Source: Oscillospiraceae bacterium (GTDB lineage: Bacteria > Bacillota > Clostridia > Oscillospirales > CAG-272). Taken from it: 64,000 nucleotides of DNA. The stretch spans positions 1-64,000 of the forward strand of contig SVTK01000004.1 of the NCBI GenBank assembly GCA_015063805.1, in the 5' to 3' direction. A program made the position numbers and the translations under genes. A model generated the notes under the pieces. The model was given only the letters and a program-made list of their open reading frames with translations. It did not search any database and had not been told where the DNA came from. Shown here piece after piece: positions 10,151 to 18,096 of the stretch. The stretch's first letter is position 1, and each line of letters begins with the position of its first letter.

Positions 10151-10891
10151 ATGCAGAATGTGATTTATACTGTTGTGTCGAATGAATGCATTACGGCAAA
10201 CGGATTGATTTATAAAATGCGGCTGCGCGGGGATGTTTCGGCCATTACCGCCCCCGGGCAGTTTGTGAACCTGAAGCTGGACGGCTTTTTCCTGCGCCGT
10301 CCCATTTCGGTGTGCAACGTGCACGCCGACGGTCTGACCATCATCTACAAGGTGGTGGGACAGGGTACGGCTGCCATGGCGAAGCTGAGCGAAGGCGCCG
10401 AGATTGATACTCTGGTGGGGCTGGGCAACGGCTACGACATCAGCTGTGCCGGCGACCGTCCGCTCCTGGCTGGCGGCGGCGTGGGCGTGCCTCCCCTCTA
10501 CTACCTGGCCCGCAAGCTGATTGCCGACGGCAAGCGCCCGCTGGTTCTGCTGGGCTTCAATACGGCGGATGAGGTGTTCCTGGCCGACGAGTTCCGCACT
10601 CTCGGTTGTGACGTGCAGATTGCTACGGTAGACGGAAGTGTCGGAACGAAGGGTTTTGTCACCGATCTGATGCGGGGCATGAGCTACACCTACTTCTACA
10701 CCTGCGGCCCCGAGCCCATGCTGAAGGCGGTGAGTGCCGCCTCCACGACGAGCGGCCAGCTGAGCTTTGAGGCGCGGATGGGTTGCGGCTTCGGTGCCTG
10801 CATGGGCTGTTCCTGCAAGACCCTGACCGGGAACAAGCGCATCTGCCGTGAGGGCCCCGTTATGAAAAAGGAGGAAGTTATCTGGTCATAA
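10151..10891 (+). CDS. pyrK: Dihydroorotate dehydrogenase electron transfer subunit
   Basis: PyrK binds FAD and a [2Fe-2S] cluster and links the PyrD flavin to NAD+. The 246-residue product has a ferredoxin-reductase-like N-terminal half with FAD motif LRRPISVCNV, an NAD-binding GGGVGVPPLYYLA segment and a C-terminal cysteine cluster CGFGACMGCSC plus a later Cys for the iron-sulfur centre. An in-frame ATG exists 54 bases upstream, inside the repeat. I chose 10151 because AAAGGGG lies just before it and the family's N-terminus fits. It is followed by an unusual run of hairpins before pyrD. Confidence 0.93.
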   Translation: MQNVIYTVVSNECITANGLIYKMRLRGDVSAITAPGQFVNLKLDGFFLRRPISVCNVHADGLTIIYKVVGQGTAAMAKLSEGAEIDTLVGLGNGYDISCAGDRPLLAGGGVGVPPLYYLARKLIADGKRPLVLLGFNTADEVFLADEFRTLGCDVQIATVDGSVGTKGFVTDLMRGMSYTYFYTCGPEPMLKAVSAASTTSGQLSFEARMGCGFGACMGCSCKTLTGNKRICREGPVMKKEEVIWS

Positions 10892-10999
10892 ATGCCCAGA
10901 TAACCCGTTTTTGTGCTTTTGATGGCTTCGCCATCCATTCCGGCCGAGGCCGGAACCAGCCCAAATTCCGAAGAAAGGAAGCTTTGGCTCTGCCAAAGC
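10877..10999 (+). promoter_or_regulatory. String of four hairpins between pyrK and pyrD
   Basis: Four separate perfect stems lie in series. They are GTTATCTGG/CCAGATAAC (10877-10904, spanning the pyrK stop and followed by CCGTTTTTG), GATGGC-TTC-GCCATC (10921-10935), TTCCGGCC-GA-GGCCGGAA (10938-10955) and GCTTTGGC-TCT-GCCAAAGC (10981-10999). The last one separates the AAAGGA Shine-Dalgarno sequence (10974-10979) from the pyrD ATG at 11010. Confidence 0.8.
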
Positions 11000-11009
11000 C
11001 ACAAATATT

Positions 11010-11927
11010 ATGGGAAAAGTAAATACCAAAGTCGTCCTGTCGGGCGTTGAACTGCAGAATCCCGTCATCCCCGCCAGCGGAACCTTTGGATTCGGCTATG
11101 AGTTTGCCGAGCTGTATGATATCAACTGTCTGGGTGCCATTTCCATCAAGGGAACCACCCGCGAGGCGCGCTTCGGCAATCCCCTGCCCCGCATTGCCGA
11201 GTGCAATGCAGGCATGATCAACGCCGTGGGCCTGCAGAATCCCGGCATTGATGCGGTGATCGCCCACGAGATCCCCGAGCTGCGGAAGGTTTACCGCCAG
11301 CCCATCATTGCCAATCTCAGCGGCTTCTCGGTGGATGAATATGTGGAGTGTGCCGCAAAGGCATCGGCCTGCGACGAGGTGGCGCTGCTTGAGATCAACA
11401 TCAGCTGCCCCAACGTACACGGAGGCGGCATGAGCTTCGGCACCGATCCCGCTGCCGCGGCTGAGGTGACTGCTGCCGTCAAGGCGGTAAGCAGCAAGCC
11501 TGTCTACATCAAGCTCAGCCCCAACGTCACCGACATCACGGCCATTGCCAAGGCCTGCGCCGCTGCCGGTGCCGACGGGCTTTCCCTGATCAACACCCTC
11601 ATGGGGATGCGGATTGATCCCCGCACCCGCCGCCCCATCATTGCCAACAAGCAGGGGGGCTTCTCGGGTCCCGCCATCCTGCCGGTGGCGGTACGCATGG
11701 TCTACGCTGTGCGGGACGCGGTGGATCTGCCCATCATCGGCATGGGCGGCGTGTCCTGCGCCCGCGATGTAATTGAGCTGATGCTGGCAGGGGCGACCGC
11801 CGTACAGGTGGGCGCCGCCAACCTGGTGGATCCCATGGCCTGCTTCCATATTGTGGAGGATCTGCCCCGGGTGATGAAAGAATACAACATTGAAAATCTG
11901 ACTAATATTATCGGAGGTGCACACTAA
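11010..11927 (+). CDS. pyrD: Dihydroorotate dehydrogenase, type 1B catalytic subunit
   Basis: It oxidises dihydroorotate to orotate with FMN, passing electrons through PyrK. The 305-residue protein starts with the family segment [17 protein letters not shown]. It carries the active-site Cys region EINISCPN (type 1 enzymes use Cys as base), KLSPNV, and the phosphate-binding GMGGV and GATAVQVG segments. The adjacent pyrK supports type 1B. The Shine-Dalgarno sequence is about 30 bases upstream, with a hairpin between it and the ATG. If that hairpin folds, the spacing becomes close to normal. The stop overlaps pyrF by one base. Confidence 0.95.
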   Translation: MGKVNTKVVLSGVELQNPVIPASGTFGFGYEFAELYDINCLGAISIKGTTREARFGNPLPRIAECNAGMINAVGLQNPGIDAVIAHEIPELRKVYRQPIIANLSGFSVDEYVECAAKASACDEVALLEINISCPNVHGGGMSFGTDPAAAAEVTAAVKAVSSKPVYIKLSPNVTDITAIAKACAAAGADGLSLINTLMGMRIDPRTRRPIIANKQGGFSGPAILPVAVRMVYAVRDAVDLPIIGMGGVSCARDVIELMLAGATAVQVGAANLVDPMACFHIVEDLPRVMKEYNIENLTNIIGGAH

Positions 11928-12628
11928 TGGGTAAGGACGTAATCATCGCGCTGGATTTTGACAGCAAGGAAAAGACCCTGGCTTTCCTGGACAAATTCAC
12001 CGGGAGAAAGCCCTTTGTGAAGATCGGCATGGAGCTGTTTTATGCCGAGGGTCCCTCGATCGTCCGGGAGATCAAGGCGAGAGGCCACAAGATCTTTCTC
12101 GATCTGAAGCTCCACGACATTCCCAACACCGTGAAAAAGGCCATGGCCGTGCTGTCCGGGCTTGATGTGGATATGACCAACCTCCACGCCGCCGGCACCA
12201 TCCGTATGATGCAGGGCGCACTGGAGGGGCTGACCCGTCCCGACGGCACCCGTCCCCTGCTCATCGCCGTGACCCAGCTCACCTCCACCGACCAGGAGAG
12301 CATGGAGAACGACCTCCTCATCAAGGAGCCTATCGCTGATGTGGTGATGCACTACGCCTCCAACGCCGCCAAAGCCGGCCTTGACGGCGTGGTCTGCTCC
12401 CCTCTCGAGGCAGGCCTTGTCCACGAAAAGTGCGGAAAGAATTTTCTCACCGTCACCCCCGGCGTTCGCTTTGCCGACGGTGACATCGGCGACCAGAAGC
12501 GGGTTATGACCCCCGCCGCCGCCCGTGAGATCGGCTCCGACTACATTGTGGTGGGCCGCCCCATCACCCAGGCCGAGGACCCCGTTGCCGCCTACGAGCG
12601 CTGCATGGCCGAGTTCGTCGGCGAATAA
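11927..12628 (+). CDS. pyrF: Orotidine 5'-phosphate decarboxylase
   Basis: This enzyme decarboxylates OMP to UMP, the last step of the pathway. The 233-residue sequence shows the (beta/alpha)8 barrel of the short bacterial group. The substrate-binding ALDF opens the protein, KIGMELF follows, and the catalytic [10 protein letters not shown] carries the Asp-Lys-Asp set. VTPGVR and VVGRPIT form the phosphate-binding loops near the C-terminus. The start overlaps the pyrD stop (TAATG), indicating tight coupling. The following 154-base gap carries a strong hairpin before pyrE. Confidence 0.96.
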   Translation: MGKDVIIALDFDSKEKTLAFLDKFTGRKPFVKIGMELFYAEGPSIVREIKARGHKIFLDLKLHDIPNTVKKAMAVLSGLDVDMTNLHAAGTIRMMQGALEGLTRPDGTRPLLIAVTQLTSTDQESMENDLLIKEPIADVVMHYASNAAKAGLDGVVCSPLEAGLVHEKCGKNFLTVTPGVRFADGDIGDQKRVMTPAAAREIGSDYIVVGRPITQAEDPVAAYERCMAEFVGE

Positions 12629-12667
12629 GCCCAGCGAAACGGAAAGCTGCAGCCAAGGAAGGGTGGT

Positions 12668-12726
12668 GCTGGCGGGGAAACTTCGGCGTCTGAGATGGTT
12701 CCCCGCCAGCTCGCCCGGGAGGGCGA
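12668..12726 (+). promoter_or_regulatory. Strong intercistronic hairpins between pyrF and pyrE
   Basis: A 12-base-pair perfect stem, GCTGGCGGGGAA (12668-12679) with TTCCCCGCCAGC (12699-12710), encloses a 19-base loop. It is followed at once by TCGCCC-GGGA-GGGCGA (12711-12726). No T-run follows, so a processing or stability role is more likely than termination. This gap lies 57 bases or more ahead of pyrE. Confidence 0.7.
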
Positions 12727-12782
12727 AAAGGATTGCAAAAACCAAACATTTAAGACAAAAACCCACAACAGGAGGTCAAACC

Positions 12783-13439
12783 ATGGAAAGCTACAAAAGA
12801 GAATTTATCCAATTCCTGCAGTCGGCAGGCGTACTGAAGTTCGGAGACTTCACCGCCAAGTCCGGCCGCAAGATTCCCTATTTCATCAACGCCGGTATGA
12901 TCAAAACCGGCCAGGACATCGCTACCCTGGGCGAGTTCTACGCCCGCGCCTACTTCGAGAAGCTGGGCAAGAAGGCTGCCGTCCTCTACGGCCCCGCCTA
13001 CAAGGGCATCTCGCTCTCGGTTTCTGCCGCTGTTGCCCTCTCGAAAAACGGCCTCAACGTCCCCTTCTTCTTCAACCGCAAGGAAGTCAAGGACCACGGT
13101 GAAGGCGGTGTGTTTGTGGGCTACGTTCCCCAGGCAGGGGAAGAGATCGTCATCATCGAGGACGTGATCACCGCCGGCACCGCCATCCGTGAGAGCATGG
13201 AGATCCTCTCCCACCTGGAAGGCACCAAGGTAGCCGCCACCTTCATTATGGTGGACCGCAAGGAAAAGGGCCAGACCGACAAGGGGGCCATGCAGGAGAT
13301 CGAGGAGCAGTTCGGCTTCCCCGTCTACTCCATCGTGGATGTCTATGACATCATTGAGTACCTGGAGGAAGACCCCGCCAACGAGGAAAACGTCACCCGC
13401 ATCAAAAATTATCTCGCAGTGAACGGAGCAAAAGCATGA
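12783..13439 (+). CDS. pyrE: Orotate phosphoribosyltransferase
   Basis: It joins orotate and PRPP to give OMP. The 218-residue protein has the PRPP-binding motif [13 protein letters not shown] at about residues 120-133. [12 protein letters not shown] and the [13 protein letters not shown] loop lie upstream, as in the bacterial PyrE family. The frame is open for 86 codons further upstream, but AGGAGG sits directly before the ATG at 12783 and family alignment supports this start. Its last four bases overlap pyrB (ATGA), a typical coupling junction. Confidence 0.95.
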   Translation: MESYKREFIQFLQSAGVLKFGDFTAKSGRKIPYFINAGMIKTGQDIATLGEFYARAYFEKLGKKAAVLYGPAYKGISLSVSAAVALSKNGLNVPFFFNRKEVKDHGEGGVFVGYVPQAGEEIVIIEDVITAGTAIRESMEILSHLEGTKVAATFIMVDRKEKGQTDKGAMQEIEEQFGFPVYSIVDVYDIIEYLEEDPANEENVTRIKNYLAVNGAKA

Positions 13440-14362
13440 GAAGCTTGATTGATATTCTGGACCTGACCCCCGCCGAGATCGAGGGCCTGCTGGACACCGC
13501 CGATGATATCATCGCCCGTCCCGATGCCTACGCCCATCTCTGCGACCGCAAAAAACTGGCTACCCTCTTCTTCGAGCCCTCCACCCGTACCCGCCTGAGC
13601 TTTGAGGCGGCCATGTACGAGCTGGGCGGCCAGGTGATCGGCTTCTCCGAGGCCTCCAGTTCCTCCGCCTCCAAGGGCGAAAGTGTGTCCGACACCGTGC
13701 AGGTCATCAGCTGCTATGCCGACATCATTGCCATGCGTCACCCCAAGGAGGGTGCACCCATGGTGGCATCCATGAAGGCATCCGTCCCCGTGATCAACGC
13801 CGGCGACGGCGGCCACAATCACCCCACCCAGACCCTGGCCGACCTGTGCACCATCCGACGTCAGATGGGACGCCTGGACAACCTCACCGTAGGCTTCTGC
13901 GGCGACCTGAAGTTCGGCCGCACCGTCCACTCCCTCATCAGCGCCCTCTCCCGCCACACCGGGATCAAGTTTGTGCTGATCTCCCCCGATGAGCTTCGCG
14001 TTCCTTCCTACATCCGTGACGAAGTACTGGCTCACAGCACCGCCACCTATGTGGAGACCGACTCCCTTGAGGCCGCTATGCCCGAGCTGGACATCCTCTA
14101 TATGACCCGCGTCCAGCGTGAGCGCTTCTTCAACGAGGCCGACTACATCCGCCTCAAGGACAGCTACATCCTGACCCCCGACAAGCTGGCCACCGCCAAG
14201 GAAAACATGGCCATTCTGCATCCCCTGCCCCGGGTCAACGAGATTGCGGTGGCGGTGGACAACGATCCCCGCGCCTGCTACTTCAAGCAGGTGCTCAACG
14301 GCAAATATATGCGCATGGCGCTGATTCTGATGCTGCTGGGCATCGAACGGCCCGCAAAGTGA
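13436..14362 (+). CDS. pyrB: Aspartate carbamoyltransferase catalytic chain
   Basis: It condenses carbamoyl phosphate with aspartate, step two of the pathway. The 308-residue chain carries the carbamoyl-phosphate loop [13 protein letters not shown], the 80s-loop-like [13 protein letters not shown] and the aspartate-binding HPLPRVNEI segment. It is followed after ten bases by pyrI, so the enzyme is expected to be the class B dodecamer of catalytic trimers and regulatory dimers. It therefore probably responds to nucleotides. The ATG overlaps the pyrE stop. Confidence 0.96.
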   Translation: MRSLIDILDLTPAEIEGLLDTADDIIARPDAYAHLCDRKKLATLFFEPSTRTRLSFEAAMYELGGQVIGFSEASSSSASKGESVSDTVQVISCYADIIAMRHPKEGAPMVASMKASVPVINAGDGGHNHPTQTLADLCTIRRQMGRLDNLTVGFCGDLKFGRTVHSLISALSRHTGIKFVLISPDELRVPSYIRDEVLAHSTATYVETDSLEAAMPELDILYMTRVQRERFFNEADYIRLKDSYILTPDKLATAKENMAILHPLPRVNEIAVAVDNDPRACYFKQVLNGKYMRMALILMLLGIERPAK

Positions 14363-14372
14363 GGTGTAACCC

Positions 14373-14795
14373 ATGATTATTGATGAAATCCGCAACGGTA
14401 TCGTCATCGACCACATCCGCGCAGGCGGGGCCATGGAGCTCTACCGCATTCTGGGCCTGGAGGAGCTGTCCTGCTCGGTGGCCATTATCAAGAACGCCGC
14501 CAGCGGCAAAATGGGCAAGAAGGACATCATTAAGATCGATGAGGTCATCGACCTGGATCTGGATGTGCTGGGCTATGTGGACCCCGGCATTACCGTCAAC
14601 ATCATCCGCGAAGGTGAGCGGGTGCAGAAATTCAAGCCCGACCTGCCCGAGCGAGTGACCAACGTGATCAAGTGCAAGAACCCCCGCTGCATCACCACCA
14701 CCGAGCAGGAGCTGGACCACATCTTCCGTCTCACCGACCGTGAAAACCGCGTTTACCGCTGCCTCTACTGCGACTCCCCCGCCAAGCGGAAGTAA
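14373..14795 (+). CDS. pyrI: Aspartate carbamoyltransferase regulatory chain
   Basis: PyrI binds allosteric nucleotides and holds the catalytic trimers together. The 140-residue product has the N-terminal nucleotide-binding domain (IRNGIVIDHI, then KMGKKDIIKID). The C-terminal zinc domain has four cysteines in CKNPRC and YRCLYC, the standard C-x4-C and C-x2-C pattern. GAGGTG precedes the start. It is the last gene of the pyr operon, and a strong terminator begins 15 bases after the stop. Confidence 0.95.
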   Translation: MIIDEIRNGIVIDHIRAGGAMELYRILGLEELSCSVAIIKNAASGKMGKKDIIKIDEVIDLDLDVLGYVDPGITVNIIREGERVQKFKPDLPERVTNVIKCKNPRCITTTEQELDHIFRLTDRENRVYRCLYCDSPAKRK

Positions 14796-14810
14796 TTGAC
14801 CGCATCCAAA

Positions 14811-14844
14811 ATGCCCTGTCCACGCAGGACAGGGCATTTCTTTT
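14811..14844 (+). terminator. Terminator of the pyrimidine operon
   Basis: ATGCCCTGTCC (14811-14821), a five-base loop and the perfect complement (14827-14837) are followed by TTCTTTT. Confidence 0.92.
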
Positions 14845-14958
14845 GAAAAAGTTTGAGAAAATGCCAACCTTTTCCCGCCTTTCCCACACTATATAGGCAG
14901 AGGGCGGTTCCAACGGGCGGCTCAACTGAGGGGGGAAGCAAGGTCAACCAACGGTTTC

Positions 14959-14987
14959 TTGACTTTCCTCCCCGGCTGCGCTATACT
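14959..14987 (+). promoter_or_regulatory. Promoter of the 15020 membrane protein gene
   Basis: TTGACT (14959-14964), a 17-base spacer and TATACT (14982-14987), some 30 bases before the start codon. Confidence 0.75.
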
Positions 14988-15019
14988 GTTCTCAGTGAAA
15001 CTGCAAAGGAGAAAACTGC

Positions 15020-15727
15020 ATGAACATCAAAAACAATATCAACTACTTCAAGCGCGGGGACGGCCTGCGGATCTTCGGGATGTGCCTGATGGTCCCCGGC
15101 GTTCTGGGGCTTTGGCTGGGCTGGAGCTACAGCTACTATCTGTATCTCATCTCCACCATCGCTCTGCCCGTGGGCTTTGTCTGCTTCCTGCTCAGCTCGG
15201 TGGGCCGTTCCTCCGAGGAGGACATTGATGCCTGCGTTCAGCGCATCGGCCTTGACATCGAGCGGGACATTGAGAAGCATCCCAAGCAGGAGAAAAAGGT
15301 GCTGGCCCACATTCCCCCTGTCACGGCGGAGGGATACCTTTACCACGACGGCCTCATGTTCACCCGGGGCAAGGACGGCACCGTGCGCTCCACCGAGTAC
15401 ACCCGGGCCATGGTGTATGTGCTCTCAGACGCTCTCTTCATCACCCGCCGCACCGGCTCTCTTGTCTCTGAGGGCATTCGTGAGGATGCGGTGGAGATCC
15501 CCTTCACCATGCTGGAGAAGGCCGGGATCGTCACCGAAGAAAAGACCGTCACCTTCGGCAAGAAGAGTTTTCATGTAAAGGAGACGAGGCTGCAGGTCAC
15601 CTACGGAGACTGTATGGTGTTCTCCACGCCGATCCACAACGACATTACGGCGGATCAGTTTGCCGAGACCATTAACAAAACCGCCCGGGCTTATCTGAAG
15701 GAAAAGTGCGAGGGGCAAACGGAATAA
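15020..15727 (+). CDS. Unknown membrane protein with two N-terminal helices
   Basis: I do not recognise this 235-residue protein. Two closely spaced hydrophobic helices lie at about residues 20-40 and 42-60. A soluble, probably cytoplasmic domain of about 170 residues follows, with alternating charged and hydrophobic residues and a DEETAx-free, beta-rich look resembling PH-like membrane-anchored proteins. That resemblance is only an impression. AAAGGAG precedes the ATG, and the gene has its own promoter. A family A palindrome starts right after the stop. No catalytic residues stand out. Confidence 0.75.
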   Translation: MNIKNNINYFKRGDGLRIFGMCLMVPGVLGLWLGWSYSYYLYLISTIALPVGFVCFLLSSVGRSSEEDIDACVQRIGLDIERDIEKHPKQEKKVLAHIPPVTAEGYLYHDGLMFTRGKDGTVRSTEYTRAMVYVLSDALFITRRTGSLVSEGIREDAVEIPFTMLEKAGIVTEEKTVTFGKKSFHVKETRLQVTYGDCMVFSTPIHNDITADQFAETINKTARAYLKEKCEGQTE

Positions 15728-15734
15728 AAAGGCC

Positions 15735-15766
15735 GCGGGGGTGCTTTTTGAAAAAAGCACCCCCGC
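15735..15766. repeat. Family A palindrome
   Basis: GCGGGGGTGC, a TTTTTGAAAAAA centre and GCACCCCCGC form a perfect palindrome, followed by AAAAACGG. The centre is shared with other copies, and the arms are specific to this copy. Confidence 0.8.
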
Positions 15767-15808
15767 AAAAACGGTAAAATGGGCTTTGCCAACTGTCAGT
15801 TGCGGAAA

Positions 15809-15824
15809 ACCAAGTGCACTTGGT
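15809..15824. promoter_or_regulatory. 16-base palindrome touching a -35 box, candidate operator
   Basis: ACCAAGTGCACTTGGT is a perfect palindrome whose last base is the first base of the -35 hexamer of the XRE-membrane gene. A second inverted repeat, CAACTG-T-CAGTTG, lies just upstream at 15790-15802. Confidence 0.55.
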
Positions 15825-15852
15825 GGACTTTTGAAGCCATTCATGGTATAAT
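15824..15852 (+). promoter_or_regulatory. Promoter of the XRE-membrane protein gene
   Basis: TGGACT (15824-15829), 17 bases and TATAAT (15847-15852), about 30 bases before the ATG at 15882. Confidence 0.65.
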
Positions 15853-15881
15853 AGAGCCATCAAAAACCCAAGGAGGGTACT

Positions 15882-16757
15882 ATGACACTCGGTCAAACTA
15901 TCGCACATTTGCGCAAAGCAAGAAATCTCTCCCAGGATGAGCTTGCCGATCTTCTGGGGGTGTCCCGGCAGTCGGTGTCCAAGTGGGAGACCGATGCCTC
16001 GGTCCCCGAGCTGGATAAGCTCATACGTCTGAGCGATATGTTCGGCGTCACCCTGGATGCGCTGATCCGTGGAGAGGAACCGGAACCGGCCCCCGCACCC
16101 GTGACGGCCCCCGCCGAAGCACCGACTATCCCCGCAGAACCTGCCTTCCCGCCCCGGAAAATTGCCGGAACCGTTCTCCTCTGCATGGGTTTTCTGTGCT
16201 TTCTGTTTCTCACCTGTTTCGGGGACCTGTTGGCAGGCCTTGCCCTTGCCTCCCCCTTTCTGATCTGCGGCGGGATCTGCTTCATCTTCCGCCGGCGGGT
16301 GGGTCTGTGGTGCGGCTGGACGCTCTATCTGCTCCTTGACCTCTATTTAGCCTACGCCACCGGGATCAGTCGGAGCATGATCCTCTACTCCTTCGTATGG
16401 ACGGCGGATATGAACTTCATCCGCCTGGGCATGGCGTGGGGCATCACCGCCATCTTTGTTCTGCTGGTGGTCTGCACCCTCCGCTCCTTCCGGAACACGG
16501 TGCTGCCGTGGAATCGGCGAAGTGCGCTTACCGTGGCCCTCAGCGGCGGCATTCTTGTGCTGCTCCGGGTGGGAGATCACCTGGTTAACCGCTTCGTCTT
16601 CGGTCCTCTCTTCCAAACCGCACTGGAGTACAACGCATACCGGGACTACCACCGGCTGTTTCAATCGGTGAATTTCACCTTCAGCTGGCTTTCCATCGCC
16701 GCGCTGACCGTCCTGCTCTGTCAGGTGGCGGCTTTGGTGAGGGGGAGACGGAGATAA
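15882..16757 (+). CDS. XRE-family DNA-binding domain on a multi-pass membrane protein
   Basis: Residues 1 to about 65 are a Cro/C1-type helix-turn-helix (LGQTIAHLRKARNLSQDELA, then VSRQSVSKWE). A Pro/Ala-rich linker at about 68-90 follows. The rest, to residue 291, contains about five to six hydrophobic helices with no recognisable enzyme motif. The design implies a membrane-tethered regulator with the DNA-binding domain in the cytoplasm. AGGAGG precedes the ATG. The perfect 16-base palindrome at the -35 box could be its own operator (inference). What signal the membrane part senses is not apparent. Confidence 0.85.
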   Translation: MTLGQTIAHLRKARNLSQDELADLLGVSRQSVSKWETDASVPELDKLIRLSDMFGVTLDALIRGEEPEPAPAPVTAPAEAPTIPAEPAFPPRKIAGTVLLCMGFLCFLFLTCFGDLLAGLALASPFLICGGICFIFRRRVGLWCGWTLYLLLDLYLAYATGISRSMILYSFVWTADMNFIRLGMAWGITAIFVLLVVCTLRSFRNTVLPWNRRSALTVALSGGILVLLRVGDHLVNRFVFGPLFQTALEYNAYRDYHRLFQSVNFTFSWLSIAALTVLLCQVAALVRGRRR

Positions 16758-16761
16758 GACC

Positions 16762-16793
16762 GTGGGGGAGCCTTTTGAAAAAGGCTCCCCCAC
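16762..16793. repeat. Family A palindrome after the XRE-membrane gene
   Basis: GTGGGGGAGCC, TTTTGAAAAA and GGCTCCCCCAC form the palindrome, followed by the CACCCCCGCGAAAACTT tail. It is in head-to-head inverted arrangement with the next copy at 16847. Confidence 0.8.
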
Positions 16794-16846
16794 ACCCCCG
16801 CGAAAACTTCCAACAAGGGCGTGATTGAAAGTTTTTGCAGAGGGGC

Positions 16847-16882
16847 TTGGGGAGGAGCTTTTTTCAAAAAGCTCCTCCCCAA
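16847..16882. repeat. Family A palindrome, inverted copy, next to the ZIP gene stop
   Basis: TTGGGGAGGAGC, TTTTTTCAAAAA and GCTCCTCCCCAA form the palindrome. The AAGTTTTTGCAGAGGGG stretch before it is the reverse-oriented version of the tail seen in other copies. It may also block read-through from the leftward operon ending at 16889. Confidence 0.75.
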
Positions 16883-16888
16883 TATGTA

Positions 16889-17641
16889 TTACCCCAACAG
16901 CACATCCGTGGCCAGCATGACGCAGAAGCCTACCAAAAGTGCGTAGGTTGCGCCGCGCTCGCCGCCATGGGCGTGGGTTTCGGGAATCATCTCATCGCTG
17001 ACCACATAGAGCATGGTACCGCCGGCGAAAGCCAGCGCGAAGGGCAGGATGGCCGAGGCGATGCTCACAGCAAAGTAACCGATGAGGGTTCCCACTACCT
17101 CTACAAGGCCTGTGATCATGGCCGCAATGAAGGTCTTCCGGGGTGGAACTCCGGCCGCCAGCATGGGGGCAATGATGACCATTCCCTCGGGAATATTCTG
17201 CAGGGCAATGCCACCGGCGATCATGAGCGCCTGTGCAGTATTCCCCGAACCGAAGCCAACGCCTGCGGCGATGCCCTCGGGCAGGTTGTGGATGGCAATG
17301 GCGGTGACAAAGAGCAGGACCTTGTTCAGGTCAGTGCTGCGATGGGTCTCGGTATCGGGGCCCACCATGCGGTGCAGGTGGGGCACCAGCTTATCGATGA
17401 GATTGAGGCAAAGCGCACCTGCAAAAATGCCTGCAACGGTGATCAGCAGACCAAACTTCCCGCCATATTCCAGGGAGGGAATGATCAGCCCCAGCACTGC
17501 CGCCGACAGCATGACACCCGCCGCGAAGGACAGGATCAAGTCCGAGAAGCGGTGGGACATTTTTTTGAACAGGAAGCCGATCAGCGATCCGAAGATTGTC
17601 GCGCCGCCGACCCCCACCGCGGTCAGCAATACCATTTCCAT
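16889..17641 (-). CDS. ZIP-family metal transporter
   Basis: A 250-residue inner-membrane protein with about eight hydrophobic helices and the ZIP signature pair. HNLPEG (about residue 117) and QNIPEG (about residue 147) form the binuclear metal site in helices IV and V. It resembles ZupT, which imports Zn(II), Fe(II) and other divalent ions. It is the last gene of a leftward operon with ferritin, rubredoxin and an Fe-S protein, so iron or zinc supply for these proteins is a sensible inference. The loop HRMVGPDTETHRST between helices III and IV is short and His-containing. Confidence 0.88.
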   Translation of the reverse strand: MEMVLLTAVGVGGATIFGSLIGFLFKKMSHRFSDLILSFAAGVMLSAAVLGLIIPSLEYGGKFGLLITVAGIFAGALCLNLIDKLVPHLHRMVGPDTETHRSTDLNKVLLFVTAIAIHNLPEGIAAGVGFGSGNTAQALMIAGGIALQNIPEGMVIIAPMLAAGVPPRKTFIAAMITGLVEVVGTLIGYFAVSIASAILPFALAFAGGTMLYVVSDEMIPETHAHGGERGATYALLVGFCVMLATDVLLG

Positions 17642-17673
17642 AGAAGATTCTCCTTATCTGTGCGAAGCTGTCC

Positions 17674-17883
17674 TCAGAAGCGGTCGTGTCCCATCATGAG
17701 CTGGGAGATCACGTCCAGCACCTTTTCGCGGCAGCCGCCGCATCCGGTGGTGCAATGCGTGACCCGCTGTACCGCCGCAAAGGCCAGCAGAACATCGTCA
17801 AATTTCTCGTGCTTATTCAGGGCGTCCGCAATATCGAAGCTGCTTACCTTGGCGCAGTTGCATACGGTGTAATTTTCCAACAT
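17674..17883 (-). CDS. BFD-like [2Fe-2S] protein
   Basis: This 69-residue protein has four cysteines as C-x-C (residues 8 and 10) and C-x4-C-x2-C-like spacing in HCTTGCGGCREKV. This resembles the BFD-type [2Fe-2S] domain of bacterioferritin-associated ferredoxin and NirB/NifU proteins. In BFD such a centre reduces ferric iron stored in bacterioferritin. Its place two genes after ferritin in the same operon suggests a similar iron-mobilising role (inference, since the partner here is a ferritin and not a bacterioferritin). Confidence 0.75.
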   Translation of the reverse strand: MLENYTVCNCAKVSSFDIADALNKHEKFDDVLLAFAAVQRVTHCTTGCGGCREKVLDVISQLMMGHDRF

Positions 17884-17898
17884 AATCGCAGTTCCCCC

Positions 17899-18063
17899 TT
17901 ATTCCTGGACTTCCGAGAACTGATCCTTGCCCACCGCGCACAGGGGGCACTCGAAATCCTCGGGCAGATCCTCAAACTTGGTACCGGGCTCGATGCCGTG
18001 CTCAGGCGCACCCTCAGCCTCGTCATATTCCCAGCCGCATACTTCGCATACATACTTCTTCAT
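17899..18063 (-). CDS. Rubredoxin
   Basis: A 54-residue single-domain rubredoxin, missed by a 60-residue ORF cut-off. On the minus strand it begins [18 protein letters not shown] and has the second knuckle CPLC near residue 39. The two C-x2-C pairs bind one iron, and the W/Y and DLPEDFECP segments are typical. GGAG lies before the ATG at 18063. It lies between ferritin and the BFD-like gene and could pass electrons to the flavodiiron protein two genes upstream, although that protein has its own rubredoxin domain. Confidence 0.93.
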   Translation of the reverse strand: MKKYVCEVCGWEYDEAEGAPEHGIEPGTKFEDLPEDFECPLCAVGKDQFSEVQE

Positions 18064-18096
18064 GATAAATTCTCCTTTAAGTTAATGATTTTTCGT

